A stretch of 64,000 nucleotides of DNA, from the NCBI GenBank assembly GCA_026004655.1, contig BPJO01000003.1:1-64000 (forward strand), in the 5' to 3' direction. Below the pieces are notes generated by a model, which was given only the letters and a program-made list of their open reading frames with translations, was not told the origin of the DNA and ran no database searches. The position numbers and the translations under genes were made by a program. Positions 1 to 7,988 of the stretch are shown here, piece after piece. Position 1 is the first letter of the stretch. The number at the start of each line of letters is the position of its first letter. Source of the DNA: Phycisphaerae bacterium. GTDB taxonomy: Bacteria; Planctomycetota; Phycisphaerae; Tepidisphaerales; Tepidisphaeraceae.

Positions 1-143
1 CGGATTTCTCTCAGATCGGTGGGAACCTCATCCCCCCGATACAAATGTCTCACTTCGGTCGGTATCCCAAAATCGCGGAACACAGGCAAAATCCGACCAG
101 GACCTTCATGTGGAACGTGCTGTAGTATGATTGCTTTACTCAT
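1..143 (-). CDS. Type 1 glutamine amidotransferase-like protein, N-terminal fragment (cut by window edge)
   Basis: The first 47 codons read MSKAIILQHVPHEGPG, then a segment ending in PTDLREI. This is the usual opening of GMP-synthase-like class I glutamine amidotransferase domain proteins, where an N-terminal beta strand (AIILQ) is followed by an HxPxEGPG turn. The catalytic Cys, His and Glu would lie beyond the window, so activity cannot be judged. It starts 35 bp after the stop of the Rrf2-like gene on the same strand and is probably the last visible member of the prfB-led minus-strand gene group. The family call rests on the N-terminus only. Confidence 0.6.
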   Translation of the reverse strand, partial: MSKAIILQHVPHEGPGRILPVFRDFGIPTEVRHLYRGDEVPTDLREI

Positions 144-178
144 CAGACCCGCGATGATCCGAAAGAAACGCCGGAAGA

Positions 179-622
179 TCAAGAAGACGATGTGTTTGAA
201 TTATTCCAAGCGTCCAAAACCGACCGAGGACAATCCCCCGGCTCATCCCCGACCGAGTCACTCGGACACGAACTTGCGCAGGCAGAAAAAGTGATCGAAC
301 GAAAATAATCCAAAACCATCGGTCTCATCGCCCGAGTAATCCGGGCGCCTTCATTTTGCAAAAGCGGTTCAAAGGGACTGACCACTTCCAGTAATGTGAT
401 CGAAGCCGGTTCACGAGTAATCAAATAACCACCCACATCAAATCCCTCTGTCACCAATTCTGCACGAACCAGCTCGGCCAGAACCGACCAAGCCATTTTT
501 TCGTCGGTTCCAGCCACACGCAGAATTTCGGCAATCGGTGTTTCTTCTTGTCGGGCATGGCCCTCACACAGCCGTGAAATAATCGCCATCGCGACACGAG
601 ATTGTGGATGAAGCGGGATCAC
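179..622 (-). CDS. Rrf2-family-like winged-helix regulator
   Basis: A 147-residue protein. Residues about 9-82 follow the Rrf2 pattern: a helix, an HTH-like stretch (PIAEILRVAGTDEKMAWSVL), then VTEGFDVGGYLITREPASI, equivalent to the Rrf2 wing and the conserved GGY-L-R-P, and ITLLEVV before the dimerisation helix. Three cysteines lie in the C-terminal tail (about 115, 119 and 131). Iron-sulfur Rrf2 proteins also carry three Cys, but in a different spacing, so cluster binding is only a possibility. The start lies 6 bp after the stop of the outer-membrane protein gene, so the two are probably co-transcribed. It could instead be a divergent winged-helix protein that does not bind DNA. Confidence 0.6.
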   Translation of the reverse strand: MIPLHPQSRVAMAIISRLCEGHARQEETPIAEILRVAGTDEKMAWSVLAELVRAELVTEGFDVGGYLITREPASITLLEVVSPFEPLLQNEGARITRAMRPMVLDYFRSITFSACASSCPSDSVGDEPGDCPRSVLDAWNNSNTSSS

Positions 623-628
623 AATACC

Positions 629-1480
629 TCACCACGCAAACCGCATGTTGGCAGACACATAACCGGTCGGTTCAGCTGTGTCTTCGTAAACCTTTGTTTC
701 ATGATCATCATAAAGCGTTATCTCTCGCCAGAGAATCAATCCTCCAACCAACGAGAATGTGACAGCTGGATGAGGGGAATATCGAATACCTACCCCCGCG
801 GCGGCCGATCGGTCTCCCAATACACCATGATTTATTGCCGCTTCGTCGGTCAAACGATACTGTCGTATGTCGTATCGTCCCTCGAGGTAGAAGGACCACC
901 GATCATCGATTTTATAGCTTAGATCCCCCCTGAGTCCGGAGATGCTCAAAATCCAGTCGTCATTGATCCTCCAATCGAGACTGATCAGAGGCAGGATAAT
1001 CGGATCATCTTCCAGTTGGGTGCTGAAACCAATTCCGGTCCCGACCCACACGTGTGGTGCCATTTGGTAGTTAAATCCCACGAACCCCCCGTAGACCATC
1101 GAATCGCCTAAGTCAGCACCGGTTTCTGCACCCATCCCGACCAAGATCCCCGTATAAAAGCCAAGATCGGGATTCAGGTAAACCGACAGACTCGGGCGGA
1201 AATCGAGAAAAATAAAGTCTCCGGCAAAAGTGTCATCGGCGAAGTCGTAATTGGCGTGTTCCAGGTTAGATGTCCATCCCACTAAAAGAAAGGAATTAAT
1301 CGGACCTCCACCCTGAAAAGACAGCCCGGATCGCCACACCGAGAAAGAGTTGTCCGAATTCAGATCTTGTTCAAAGCTGTAGCGGGTAAATGGGGTAAAC
1401 GAAAAAGACCAATCGGGTATTTCTTTTGCTTGTCCCAACGCGGTCAAACCCAGTAAACAAGCGTAAAACGCTTTAGGCAT
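629..1480 (-). CDS. Predicted outer-membrane beta-barrel protein (DUF6268-like)
   Basis: Translation from the ATG at 1480 gives 283 residues beginning [18 protein letters not shown], a signal peptide cleaved before KEIPDW. An upstream in-frame ATG exists but lies inside prfB and would bury the signal peptide. The rest alternates short aromatic/polar strands with loops (for example [23 protein letters not shown]) and ends NMRFAW. That C-terminal aromatic strand is typical of BAM-inserted barrels. Its function is unknown; the strand pattern resembles planctomycete DUF6268 barrel proteins. It overlaps the 3' end of prfB by 8 bp and is followed 6 bp later by the Rrf2-like gene, so it is likely translationally coupled. 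Confidence 0.65.
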   Translation of the reverse strand: MPKAFYACLLGLTALGQAKEIPDWSFSFTPFTRYSFEQDLNSDNSFSVWRSGLSFQGGGPINSFLLVGWTSNLEHANYDFADDTFAGDFIFLDFRPSLSVYLNPDLGFYTGILVGMGAETGADLGDSMVYGGFVGFNYQMAPHVWVGTGIGFSTQLEDDPIILPLISLDWRINDDWILSISGLRGDLSYKIDDRWSFYLEGRYDIRQYRLTDEAAINHGVLGDRSAAAGVGIRYSPHPAVTFSLVGGLILWREITLYDDHETKVYEDTAEPTGYVSANMRFAW

Positions 1481-2596
1481 ACTTTTTCCCTTTTCGACGT
1501 CGTAGTTCGGCATCAATAAAAGGATCCAGATCTCCACGATCCAGTACGTTTTCGACCTGGGTTACTTCGTAGTTGGTACGATGATCTTTCACCCGACGGT
1601 CATCCAGCACGTACGAGCGGATCTGCGTGCCGAATCCGATCCGACCTTTTTCACCAACGATATCGCGAAGTTCGGCATCTCGCTTGGCACGTTCGAGCAG
1701 TTCAATCTTGCCTTTTAGGATGTTCATAGCGATCTGTCGATTTTGCTGTTGAGAACGTTCCACCGAGCATGTGACGGTGATCCCGGTTGGTTTATGCGTA
1801 ATCCGTACAGCCGAGGCGACTTTATTCACGTTTTGCCCCCCCGGACCACTGGCACGAACAAATGCGACAATATCCAAATCCGTTTCGGGGATTTCTTCGT
1901 CGGAGGTTTCCGATTCAGGAAATTCCGGTGTGACGTCCACTCCGGCAAAGCTGGTCATCCGTTTACCCTGACTGTTGAACGGGCTGACCCGCACCAGTCG
2001 GTGTGTTTCCGGCTTCGACTTTCATGTACCCGAAAGCGTATTCTCCCTTGACCAGGTAGGTGACTGATTTGAAACCCGCCTGCTCACCGTATTGGATATC
2101 GACTTCCGAAACATCCCATCCTCGTCGCTCCCAGAAGTGCAAGTACATTCTGGCCAGCATTTCGGTCCAGTCCTGGGCTTCGGTCCCGCCTTCCCCGGCC
2201 TGGATAGTAACAAAGCAGTTATAAGGGTCGGCTTTTCCGTCAAGCAGGGACTGGATTTCAATCGAATCGGCTTTAGATTCCAGATCCGTCAGGATTTGAT
2301 CTGCTTCGGCCATGGCGTCGGGGTCGTCGGCTTCGGTCGCCAATTCGACCATGGCTCGACAGTCTTCGATCCCGGAAAGAACCTGTTCGATCGGATCGAT
2401 GGTGGCTTTAAGAAGCTTGATCTCAGCGATCACGGGCTTGGCGGCTTCCTGATTATCCCAGAAACCCGGTTGGCCCATCTTGTCTTCGAGTTCTTTTCGA
2501 CGAACTTTTTTGTTCGGCAGGTCAAAGAGAGTCACGGATGCTTGTCATCCGTGCCTCTAGCTCATCAATCGCGCGGGGCAAGTTGTCATGTTTCAT
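1473..2596 (-). CDS. prfB: Peptide chain release factor 2, with programmed +1 frameshift and a second frame disruption
   Basis: RF2 recognises UGA/UAA stop codons and hydrolyses peptidyl-tRNA. Reading starts at the ATG at 2596 ([17 protein letters not shown], then TSIRDSL) and meets an in-frame TGA after 24 codons in the context CTT-TGA-C. A +1 shift there continues into [18 protein letters not shown] and the rest of domain 1. A second change of frame is needed at 2006-2008, inside EAG-HRLVR, where AAA must be read as AA to give [12 protein letters not shown]. After both corrections the product is 373 residues, normal for RF2, with the SPF specificity tripeptide and the GGQ catalytic motif ([11 protein letters not shown]) intact. 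The first frameshift is the well-known autoregulatory one. The second is unexpected and probably a sequencing error. The gene is divergent from cinA. Confidence 0.9.
2521..2527 (-). promoter_or_regulatory. prfB: prfB programmed +1 ribosomal frameshift site (CTT TGA C)
   Basis: On the minus strand codon 24 is CTT, followed directly by TGA and C. This is the canonical RF2 recoding heptamer, at the usual distance from the start. Low RF2 leaves TGA unread and favours the +1 slip. The internal Shine-Dalgarno-like stimulator (AGGGGG-type) found upstream of the site in Escherichia coli is not visible here: the bases just before are CGTGACTCT. Confidence 0.88.
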
Positions 2597-2656
2597 CCCG
2601 AATACCTTAACGGAACACCACCGGATTTGCGATTCTCTTTCGTGGGAAAATGTGCA

Positions 2657-2662
2657 TATGAT
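2657..2662 (+). promoter_or_regulatory. Candidate -10 box (TATGAT) for cinA, possibly leaderless
   Basis: TATGAT ends 8 bases before the cinA ATG at 2671, so transcription would begin at or next to the start codon. No Shine-Dalgarno sequence is visible. The best -35 (TTCTCT, 18 bases upstream) is poor, so the call rests on the -10 and its position. Confidence 0.35.
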
Positions 2663-2670
2663 AGTGCGGC

Positions 2671-3923
2671 ATGAATGCAATCATCCTTTCTGTCGGTGAC
2701 GAACTGGTACTAGGGCAAACGATCGATACGAATTCCGCATGGATCAGCAAAAAGCTGTCGAGCGTGGGGTGCGACATTTTGGCGCACAAAACCATCCCCG
2801 ACGATCGGTCTGTTATTGCCAGGACTATTCGAGAAGAAGCCGACCGGTGTGATGTCCTAATCATCACGGGAGGAATCGGACCGACCGAGGATGATTTGAC
2901 CCGTGACGCCTTATCGGATGCAACCGGGTTGCCTTTGGAATTGAATGAGCAATGGCTCGAACAACTCAAGACCTTTTTTGGGAGGCTCGGACGCACCATG
3001 CCCGACCGCAATCGCGTCCAAGCGATGGTTCCGAAGGGTGCCGAAATCATGTGGAATGACCGTGGAACGGCCCCGGGGCTTCGACTCGAATGGGGCAAAA
3101 CGGTTATTTTTTGTCATGCCCGGAGTGCCCAAGGAGATGTTTCCGATGTTCGAGCGGGACGTTTTCCCTTGGATCAGCAAACGAACCGAAGGGGCGGTCA
3201 TCCTTCAGAAAACGTTACACACTTTTGGGCTTGGCGAAAGCACCGTGGCTGAGCGATTGGGAAAACTGATGCAGCGGGGACGCAATCCGAGCGTCGGAAC
3301 CACCGTCTCAGGGGGGATCGTTTCTCTCCGAATTAATGCGCGTTTTGAGTCCCGTGAACGAGCCCAACACGAAATGGACAAGACCGTTCAAGCCTGTCGC
3401 GAAGCTTTGGGATCCGTCGTTTTTGGAGAAGATGAGCAAACCCTCGCGGAAGTCGTAGCAGGGCTGCTGAAACAAACCGGACAGACCATCGCAACAGCCG
3501 AATCCTGTACGGGGGGGTTATTGGCGAAAATGTTGACCGATATTCCCGGTTCCAGCCAATATTTCAATCAAGGGTGGGTAAATTATACTAATGAATCTAA
3601 GATGAACGAACTCGGGGTCAAACCTAGCACCCTCGCGGAGCACGGGGCTGTTTCAGAACCGGTCGTCTTGGAAATGGCTCAAGGAGCCCGGTCTCGATCC
3701 CGAACGGATTGGGCCATTGCCATCTCCGGGATTGCGGGGCCGGACGGGGGGGACCGTTTCAAAACCCGTCGGAACAGTCTGTATCGGATTGTCCCATGCT
3801 CAAGGCGTTTGGACCCGTACCTTCCAATTCCCCGGAGACCGGGAGTGGGTCCGCGACCGTTCTGCCAAGATGGCGTTGACGATCCTGAGATACCATTTGA
3901 TTAAACAAACGATTCCGTTTTAG
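2671..3923 (+). CDS. cinA: CinA / nicotinamide-nucleotide amidase family protein, interrupted by two +1 indels
   Basis: CinA proteins combine an N-terminal MoaB/MogA-like (COG1058) domain with a C-terminal PncC domain that deamidates NMN for pyridine nucleotide salvage. The N-terminus MNAIILSVGDELVLGQT and the stretch ITGGIGPTEDDLTRDAL are diagnostic. The C-terminal half has TIATAESCTGG (the PncC catalytic Ser region) and AISGIAGPDGG. Two frame changes are required: T6 at 3107-3112 (five T restore IFVMPGVPKEMF) and G7 at 3746-3752 (six G restore PDGGTVSKPVGTV). With both corrected the product is 416 residues, the usual CinA length, ending KQTIPF. Every conserved block is present, so real decay is less likely than base-call errors. 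Confidence 0.88.
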
Positions 3924-4269
3924 AAGTCTATCTACTTGTTCTCGTTCAATTTTGCGCAAAAGTCTATTGGGTGCTTGTTCAAAAGGCAGTGCTGTACTTT
4001 GTTCTGCAAAGAAATATTCTCAACAGTATCAACGGAAAATTTTGAGAAAGGGCTTTGTCTCACAGAAACGTGAGCCGAGACGCAAGTCATGGCCTTTCGT
4101 AGAATCATTTGTTTTCCAAGTGTTTGGCCGGCATGCTTTTTACTGCAATCCAGGGTCATTCATGGGTATGACACCGGGCACAACCAACCTTGACAGTTTC
4201 TTCACCTTTCCCGGGTGATAAAAAAGGAGAGTGCATTCAGGCACCCGCATAAGTTCGGTAGGTCTCGAC
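3924..4269. other. Gap between cinA and the amidase pseudogene with no convincing gene
   Basis: About 350 bases with only short, unconvincing frames on both strands. It is more A/T-rich than its surroundings. No terminator hairpin with a T tract was found after cinA. AAAAAAGGAG at about 4219-4228 looks like a ribosome-binding site but leads into no intact frame. It may hold the worn 5' region of the amidase gene. Confidence 0.4.
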
Positions 4270-5731
4270 TCAGATGAGCAGTTTCAATACTTATTGCAAG
4301 TATTGCTTAAAGCAGTGTTCAAGCAGCATTCAATGTGGAGGAAAAATCGATATCCGATTTATTGGATGCGTATAAACCAATCAGACAACCGTCACGGACG
4401 TTATTCGGCAGTATATCAATCGCATTAACACGTATAATTTATGTCACGTCATCAACTCTTATGGGATTAATGCCGTTGCCCAGGTCAATCCGGATGCTCT
4501 GACTATTGCTGCTGAGCTAGACTCGCTTCGCCAAAGTCCGGGATTTAACCTGTCCAATTATCCGCTTTTTGGAGTACCGGTTTTGGTGAAAAACTCATAT
4601 GACGCGGGCGGTATGGTGACGACCAATGGTGTCGCGTACTGAACGGATCGGGGACATCCAAATCAACCCCCCCCCCCTCATGCCACGACAGGATGCTTTG
4701 AGTGTTGAAAGACTCAAACAGGCCGAGGCGATTATTCTGGGTAAAGCGACCATGAGCACGATGGCGTATACTTTTGATGGAATTGATGATGCAGCAGGTC
4801 TTGTAAGAAATCCTTATAATCCCAACCGACGCCTTAAGTACACTGCGCGCCCAAGGGGGAACGATTGTTTATATGAATATTCCGGGAACACTTAAGTATT
4901 ATAATTGGTCGATCTAGCAATCCCACTACCGAAGGTTTTGGGCACGATTACCCGACGACTACGCCGGGGGGGGGACAACACCCAGCAGTACATGGTCATC
5001 TTGGGCAGCGACACACTATTATAATGAATTGATCAAGAGTTATAATGATCCTGTTATCAAGGATTTGAATGATTTTGCTGACGCCTTGGAGGCCGGGCGG
5101 GATGCCGGCGCAGGAAGTTCACTGAGCACGCTTTATTTGGCCGCGACCAACATCCGTAATTTTGCCAATATTCTGAATGCGGGAAATCCAAAAGGTTTTG
5201 GCGATGCGGACGGATATGGTCAGCCTGATAATCCGGACGCGATTCGAGCCTTAAAAGCATTTAGCGACCTTCACTAGCTGAATGTGAAGGGTTCATGGCG
5301 TCACCCAACCTTGCGGATGACCCTTCAACCCCAGACATTGATGAATCTGACATTCTCAAAATCGATCCTTCTGTAGCCCCCACGTATGGTATAGTTATGC
5401 CCACGGTTGCCACCAATCAAAGAGTCCCCAGTATAAGGCTAGATACTTACACGGGGGCACCGCCAGTCTACTTGGACGATTCGAAGCCAATATTCTTGGC
5501 AAACCTGCTTTAAGTCTTCCTATGGGATATACCAGCGATGGTACTCCGATGGGAATACAGTTCATGGGAGAACTGCTCAGTGAACAAAAATTGCTTAGTT
5601 TTGCATACGCTTTCGAACAGGCCACCCATTTTAGAATGGCTCCGGACCTTAGCTTCGTCCACGAACCCACCGTTTTAGCCCTGATCGGGTTGGGATACAT
5701 CTTCATCCGACGTCGGCCGGTCACACCGTAA
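4270..5731 (+). pseudogene. Decayed PEP-CTERM amidase (amidase signature family)
   Basis: Pieces of one amidase are spread over three frames. They include a signal-peptide remnant (AVSILIASIA, stop, SSVQA), NPDALTIAAELDSLR, YPLFGVPVLVKNSYD (the region of the catalytic Lys), LSVERLKQAEAIILGKATMS, LVRNPYNPNR, then IVMPTVATNQRVPS, LSLPMGYTSDGTPMGIQFMG and a C-terminal HEPTVLALIGLGYIFIRRR that matches a PEP-CTERM sorting signal. At least four frame changes and an in-frame stop are needed, and there is an 11-C run at 4657-4667. Directly after NPYNPNR the sequence jumps to the segment RAQGGTIVYMNIPG. The glycine/serine-rich signature with the cis-Ser and nucleophile Ser, roughly 150 or more residues, is missing. 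That internal deletion makes this a true pseudogene and not just poor sequence. Confidence 0.75.
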
Positions 5732-5758
5732 TGGTCGAATCGTTGGGATCAGCCTTTC

Positions 5759-5792
5759 ATCCCGGTCCTGGAGGGTTCTTCAGGGCCGGGAT
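5759..5792. terminator. 12-bp stem hairpin between convergent genes
   Basis: ATCCCGGTCCTG pairs with CAGGGCCGGGAT (one G-T wobble) around a 10-base loop, between the amidase pseudogene (plus) and the yhaM-like gene (minus). Neither side has a good T tract, so it is at best a weak or Rho-assisted bidirectional terminator. Confidence 0.4.
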
Positions 5793-5804
5793 ACCGTTGA
5801 TGGT

Positions 5805-6881
5805 TCATGAAAGCGCTGATCGTTTGATGGACGGACGCACGATCGAGGCAAACAGTGGATTTGTGATCTCGGTGGATGAAACCGTCGGTTCTGGTTCGGG
5901 GACATCAGCCGGTGCAACGTCGGGTTTGTACAGACGTCCGTCAAAAGCTTTCTGGTACTCGGTCCAGTTACCTTCCCCGCTAGCTTGTTTGCCTCGGGTC
6001 AGCTGTAAAGCCAGTGTTAACTTGGCGTCCATGTTCTCGATGATGTGAACAGCCAGAGCCTCGGGAGTCGCAGGTGTTTTAGGGGAACCGAACTCCAGTT
6101 CGCCGTGGTGCGACAACGCGATATGCTGCATGACGTGGATGAGATTTTCCGGGATCGGTTCGGCGAGTTGCTCGGAAGCGATACGGGCTTTTTCTTCGAT
6201 CCATAAGGCGGCTTTGACGATATGTCCAACGAGTTGCCCGCCGTCGGTGTATCCAAACGCGGTGTCGTATTGCAGTTCCCAGGTCTTGGCCAGGTCATGG
6301 ATGAAAATGCCAGAGAGAACCAAGTCCCTGTTGAGGTGAGGATAAAAGCGACAGACCGCGTTGGCCACATTGAGTGCATTTTCGGTGTGTTCTAAAAGAC
6401 CACCGAGATAGGCATGATGGAATGACTGAGCCGCCGGGGCCTGACGAAACTTTTTCATCAGAGTTTCATCATCCAGAAACGCCTGTACGATCGCTGCCAC
6501 GTGTCGATTCTGAAGGCTTTCACAAATCTCAACCACTCGTTTGAACATTTGATCAATGTTTTTTTCCGTGTGAACGATCAGATCCTCGACCGCATACCGT
6601 CCTTCGACCGCGGGCGCCCAGGCCTCGAGGATGACCTGGTTATTGTTTTGGTAATTCTCCACTCGTCCCCGGACAAACAAAAACCCGTTATCAGGTAATT
6701 GGGCAAAAATCTCCCGTGTCGCGTTCCACAGACGTGCCGTGAGGGTTGCGGAATTGTCACCGATGAAGCATTTGATGTAATATTTTCCGCTAGCGGTAGA
6801 AGCGATTTGTTTGTTCGTGATGACGTAAACGTCTTCGATCACATCGCCCGGGCGAGCATCTTTCAAGAAAAATCGTCGCAT
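5805..6881 (-). CDS. yhaM: YhaM-like 3'-5' exoribonuclease (OB-fold plus HD domain)
   Basis: A 358-residue protein with the layout of Bacillus YhaM. Residues about 8-95 form an OB-type nucleic-acid-binding domain (YVITNKQIASTASGKYYIKC, LTARLWNAT). The HD phosphohydrolase domain follows at about 150-290, with His155/156, His165, the HD pair at 195-196 (GIFIHDLAKTWEL) and a later SHHGE. YhaM proteins degrade RNA or single-stranded DNA in a metal-dependent way in the cytoplasm. The C-terminal 40 residues are low-complexity and acidic (VAPADVPEPEP). It lies 75 bp downstream of the VOC gene on the same strand and is probably in one transcript with it. The family call is good; the exact substrate is inferred. 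Confidence 0.8.
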   Translation of the reverse strand: MRRFFLKDARPGDVIEDVYVITNKQIASTASGKYYIKCFIGDNSATLTARLWNATREIFAQLPDNGFLFVRGRVENYQNNNQVILEAWAPAVEGRYAVEDLIVHTEKNIDQMFKRVVEICESLQNRHVAAIVQAFLDDETLMKKFRQAPAAQSFHHAYLGGLLEHTENALNVANAVCRFYPHLNRDLVLSGIFIHDLAKTWELQYDTAFGYTDGGQLVGHIVKAALWIEEKARIASEQLAEPIPENLIHVMQHIALSHHGELEFGSPKTPATPEALAVHIIENMDAKLTLALQLTRGKQASGEGNWTEYQKAFDGRLYKPDVAPADVPEPEPTVSSTEITNPLFASIVRPSIKRSALS

Positions 6882-6956
6882 GGTTCACTTGTAACCGAAA
6901 CCCCTGACGAATCCAACACACTTTATCGATCAAGCGTATCGGATTCGGAAAACGTG

Positions 6957-7766
6957 TCATTTGGCGAGGTTAGCGACCATTCTCCAGACCACGTGAGGGG
7001 GAAAGGGTCTGGCGAAGTGCTGATTAAATTGTTCCATAAGCGTATCGAACTCGGGGGTGTAGGGGAGTCGGTCACGTTTACCGATGTTGTGCCCGAGCAG
7101 TTTGCGAAGGAGTTCCTTTTTCTCAGCATCCAAAGCAGGGGGTTTGCTAACAGCCGATCCGAGCCGGGGCAGGCTTCCACGCTTTCGAAGATTGATCAGT
7201 TGCCACCAGACATCCCTAGCCGATGGTTTGGGGTCAGGAAGTTGTCGAACGTACAGAGAATACAGCTCTTCAAAATGTCGAGTATAAGGTAAATCATCAG
7301 CCGTTCTTCCGATGAGAGTGTATAACCGGGTCAGTAATTCGGGATCTTTGGCGGGCGGAATGTCTGGAGCATCTTCAAACAGCGTTGTTCTCACCCGTTC
7401 GGATGACTCTTCGGGCTTTTCAATGGCTTTACCCTGATCGGCGATGATGAGGATGTTTCCGAACGGGTCCTTGATGGTGGCTCGATAACCGGCACCCACT
7501 TGTTGAGGGGGAGAGAGAAATTGAATGTGCAGTTCTTCACGTTTCTCAAACATTTCACGAACATCGGTGACCTGATAAATGATTTCTAGGTCGCCGCGGT
7601 GATCATCGGTGTGGAGGATCAGTTCGGTCGTGTTATTAGCGAATCGAAGGGCCGCTGCGTGAGGGTGCTGGCGATCGAGAATCAGTCCGAGTTTTTGAGT
7701 GTAGAAACCGACTGCTGCAGGAACATTCGAAACGCGTATCAGGATCCGACTAATGTTATTCAGCAT
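6957..7766 (-). CDS. VOC-fold (glyoxalase-like) protein with duplicated C-terminal helical domain
   Basis: Residues 1-115 are a VOC/glyoxalase-bleomycin resistance fold (ISRILIRVSNVPAAVGFYT, then YRATIKDPFGNILIIAD). After a linker come two related segments of about 60 residues. Each has LPYT followed by F-E/D-x-L and a V-W-W/R-x-L/M-x-N-L ending (DDLPYTRHFEELYSLY with DVWWQLINLRKRG; DRLPYTPEFDTLMEQF with HVVWRMVANLAK). I do not recognise this repeat. The VOC part alone suggests metal-dependent small-molecule binding, but the substrate is unknown. The gene reads divergently from rpsA and upstream of the yhaM-like gene. Confidence 0.7.
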   Translation of the reverse strand: MLNNISRILIRVSNVPAAVGFYTQKLGLILDRQHPHAAALRFANNTTELILHTDDHRGDLEIIYQVTDVREMFEKREELHIQFLSPPQQVGAGYRATIKDPFGNILIIADQGKAIEKPEESSERVRTTLFEDAPDIPPAKDPELLTRLYTLIGRTADDLPYTRHFEELYSLYVRQLPDPKPSARDVWWQLINLRKRGSLPRLGSAVSKPPALDAEKKELLRKLLGHNIGKRDRLPYTPEFDTLMEQFNQHFARPFPPHVVWRMVANLAK

Positions 7767-7831
7767 GAGTGTATTGATAAAACCGATTGCGAGATTTTAA
7801 CCCTGGAAGCAGGAAAAAAGTGGGAGTCGGC

Positions 7832-7859
7832 TTGGAATTCGACAAAATAAGGCTAAATT
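7832..7859 (+). promoter_or_regulatory. Candidate rpsA promoter
   Basis: TTGGAA (7832-7837) and TAAATT (7854-7859) are separated by 16 bases in the region between the VOC gene and rpsA. A second -10 candidate, TACAAT, lies at 7950-7955, nearer the gene. Neither pair is close to consensus. Confidence 0.3.
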
Positions 7860-7911
7860 AGAGAATTCCCCATAACGAATGGGGTAATTTCCGAGCTAGC
7901 GTGTCGTGTTG

Positions 7912-7926
7912 CGTGGGCAACCCACG
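7912..7926 (+). promoter_or_regulatory. Small hairpin in the rpsA leader
   Basis: CGTGGG-CAA-CCCACG is a perfect 6-bp stem with a 3-base loop in the 5' leader of rpsA. Ribosomal protein S1 is known in other bacteria to repress its own translation through leader structure, so a control role is possible but unproven. Confidence 0.35.
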
Positions 7927-7988
7927 ATGGTCGGGTGGTTAGAAGCCGGTACAATGCCGGTTTCGCATTTTTAAAGTGTTGGTTTCTT

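Noticed and set aside
4971..4979. A G-run in the amidase pseudogene considered as a phase-variation tract.
   Set aside because: The surrounding gene already lacks its catalytic core, so switching by the run would have no product.
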